Of a stretch of 6,624 nucleotides of DNA, positions 5,556-6,624 are shown piece by piece. Source of the DNA: an uncultured Methylococcaceae bacterium (GTDB lineage: Bacteria > Pseudomonadota > Gammaproteobacteria > Methylococcales > Methylococcaceae); assembly GCA_903910005.1 (NCBI GenBank), contig CAIVXW010000475.1, forward strand, positions 1 through 6,624, written 5' to 3'. Each line of letters opens with the position of its first letter. Positions within the stretch are counted from its first letter, which is position 1. The position numbers and the translations under genes were made by a program. Below the pieces are notes generated by a model, which was not told the origin of the DNA, ran no database searches, and saw nothing but the letters and a program-made list of their open reading frames with translations.

Positions 5556-5819
5556 ATGACTGTTTTACTCGTGAAAAAATGGGGCAATAGCCCCGCCGTG
5601 CGCTTACCGGCGGCGGTCATGGAAGCCGCTCATCGGGTACCTGATCAAGCCGTTAAGGTGCCTGTTGAAAACGGCCGGATCAGTATTCAACCGATTACGC
5701 CCAGTGATTCCCTCGATGAATTACTGGCCAGAATCACCCCGGAAAACCTTCATGTGGAGCAGGATTTCGGCCCCCCTGAGGGCAAGGAATTACTTTGCCT
5801 TGATCATCCCCTTCGCTGA
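5556..5819 (+). CDS. MazE/AbrB-type antitoxin without adjacent MazF
   Basis: 87 residues. GGAG at 5546-5549, six bases before the ATG at 5556, decides this start over an upstream in-frame ATG at 5514. Residues 3-47 (LLVKKWGNSPAVRLP, then VENGRISIQPI) are a SpoVT-AbrB swapped-hairpin DNA-binding domain of the MazE type. The tail SLDELLARITPENLH plus GPPEGKE is the usual MazE toxin-binding region. In the known system MazE binds operator DNA and neutralises the mRNA interferase MazF, whose gene normally overlaps or directly follows. Here the next gene is a AAA+ ATPase 47 bases away, and I see no MazF remnant between. Relatives often end soon after G-K-E; this protein runs on for eight more residues (LLCLDHPLR region), a hint of a decayed 3' end. 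Confidence 0.85.
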   Translation: MTVLLVKKWGNSPAVRLPAAVMEAAHRVPDQAVKVPVENGRISIQPITPSDSLDELLARITPENLHVEQDFGPPEGKELLCLDHPLR

Positions 5820-5866
5820 AGCGAGCCAACGATTGCCACCTCTAACCCCATCCAACCGGAGCAACC

Positions 5867-6624
5867 ATGCTGATAGACGACATACGCGCCCATCTGTTAT
5901 CCCGTTATCCCATTCTTCATCTGGTCACCTTTGAAGACAATAAAGCCGATTCACTCATCGCCGCACTGGCGAAGGAAGACCAGCGCAAAATTGTCGAATG
6001 GAATATGGCGGACGGGATGGTTGATTTCACCCACAAACGTAGCCTGGTGGAGTATTGCGATCTGGCCAAGGCCTTGTCCATCTGGGCGGATATGGAACTG
6101 GATCAGCACATCCTGCTCATCAAGGACGCTCATCGGGCCTTGCAGGATAATCCGTTGGCCATTGCCCGGATCAAGTCGCTGGCGCAGCGTCTGATCCGGC
6201 ATCCGGCGAGTGAAACCACCCTTGTGCTGGTGGCCCATACTGCCTGTGTTCCGCCGGAGCTGGAGAAATTCATCACCCTGTTTGAGTTGCCCCTGCCCGC
6301 TGCGGAGGATATCCGCGCCATCATCCGCGATCAGGCTGTTGTATTCGAGACGACCGTCAATGAACCGGATCTGGCGGCCCTGACCCTGGCGTTTCAGGGA
6401 CTCAGCGAGCACGAAATCCGTCATCTTGTCACCCGGGGATTTCAGCAGGACGGCAGCATCGGCGCGGAAGATTTGCAGTTGGTGTACGGCGAAAAGGAGC
6501 AGATCATCAAGAAAAGCGGCATTCTGGAAATGATCCCGCGCAGTGAATCCCTGGACGGTATCGGCGGGCTGGAACGGCTCAAGACCTGGTTGCGGCAGAA
6601 GGCCCAGGTGCTGGCTGATCTGGA
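5867..6624 (+). CDS. Ycf46-like AAA+ ATPase, N-terminal part (cut by window edge)
   Basis: An open frame of 252 residues running off the right edge. The start at 5867 is supported by GGAG at 5858-5861. Segments match the N-terminal half of Ycf46-type AAA+ ATPases: RYPILHLVTFED (13-24), HILLIKDAH (81-89), TLVLVAH (118-124), PPELEKFITLFELPLP (129-144), EKEQIIKKSGILE (209-221), and the conserved entry into the AAA module, LDGIGGLERLKTWL (229-242). The Walker A, Walker B and arginine-finger motifs would follow beyond the edge; the family is usually about 500 residues, so roughly half is missing. Members are soluble ATPases, encoded in cyanobacteria, plastids and many bacteria, whose substrate is not well defined. 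Spacing of 47 bases from mazE allows co-transcription, but their functional link is unclear. Confidence 0.85.
   Translation, partial: MLIDDIRAHLLSRYPILHLVTFEDNKADSLIAALAKEDQRKIVEWNMADGMVDFTHKRSLVEYCDLAKALSIWADMELDQHILLIKDAHRALQDNPLAIARIKSLAQRLIRHPASETTLVLVAHTACVPPELEKFITLFELPLPAAEDIRAIIRDQAVVFETTVNEPDLAALTLAFQGLSEHEIRHLVTRGFQQDGSIGAEDLQLVYGEKEQIIKKSGILEMIPRSESLDGIGGLERLKTWLRQKAQVLADL

Noticed and set aside
5951..6424. Minus-strand open frame of 157 codons opposite the ATPase gene.
   Set aside because: Antisense shadow of a frame with clear Ycf46-type motifs; no domain was recognised in it.

Overview
The window reads as an accessory stretch of a moderately GC-rich bacterial chromosome, most likely a gammaproteobacterium. 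This is inferred only from gene style: AGGA/GGAG ribosome binding sites, UPF0175, BrnA-like, DUF1566 and DUF4351-type proteins, and a Ycf46-like AAA+ ATPase. Filamentous sulfur oxidisers such as the Thiothrix group would fit, but nothing here fixes the genus. All credible genes lie on the + strand. No tRNA, rRNA, CRISPR array, transposase or integrase is visible, and there is no gene-free stretch longer than 300 bases.

Layout: (1) a GC-rich hairpin at the left edge; (2) a 513-residue protein (89-1630) with a central nuclease-like D...QLK core and a glycine-rich hydrophobic tail; (3) two small antitoxin-type genes in tandem, a UPF0175 protein (1719-1952) and a BrnA/CopG-like ribbon-helix-helix protein (1984-2247), with no toxin beside either; (4) a strong 13-bp stem hairpin (2290-2321) ahead of (5) a DUF1566 (Lcl-type, C-type-lectin-like) protein (2360-3052); (6) a secreted cysteine-rich protein of unknown function (3211-4557), closely followed by (7) a relatively AT-rich DUF4351-like gene (4590-5447); (8) a MazE/AbrB-type antitoxin (5556-5819) without MazF; (9) the first half of a Ycf46-like AAA+ ATPase (5867 to the right edge).

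The strongest unusual signal is the end of the DUF1566 gene. From residue 196 to 222, 26 of 27 codons end in C or T, and they include an irregular Y-Y-G-R-H-C-S-L run where ordinary relatives tend to carry asparagines. Adenine-specific mutagenesis of AAC/AAT codons by a diversity-generating retroelement (DGR) leaves this pattern. I therefore read the gene as a probable DGR target whose template repeat and reverse transcriptase lie outside the window.

The second signal is a 43-bp imperfect-palindromic repeat present twice in the same orientation (3102-3144 and 5427-5469, 39 of 43 identical). It looks like a REP element. One copy follows the DUF1566 gene. The other overlaps the 3' end of the DUF4351-like gene and supplies its stop codon, so the two copies bracket the secreted-protein/DUF4351 pair. 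How these genes work together is not evident. The mix of orphan antitoxins, a probable hypervariable binding protein, a nuclease-like membrane-active protein and repeats is typical of variable or conflict-related DNA, but a single functional system cannot be demonstrated from this window.
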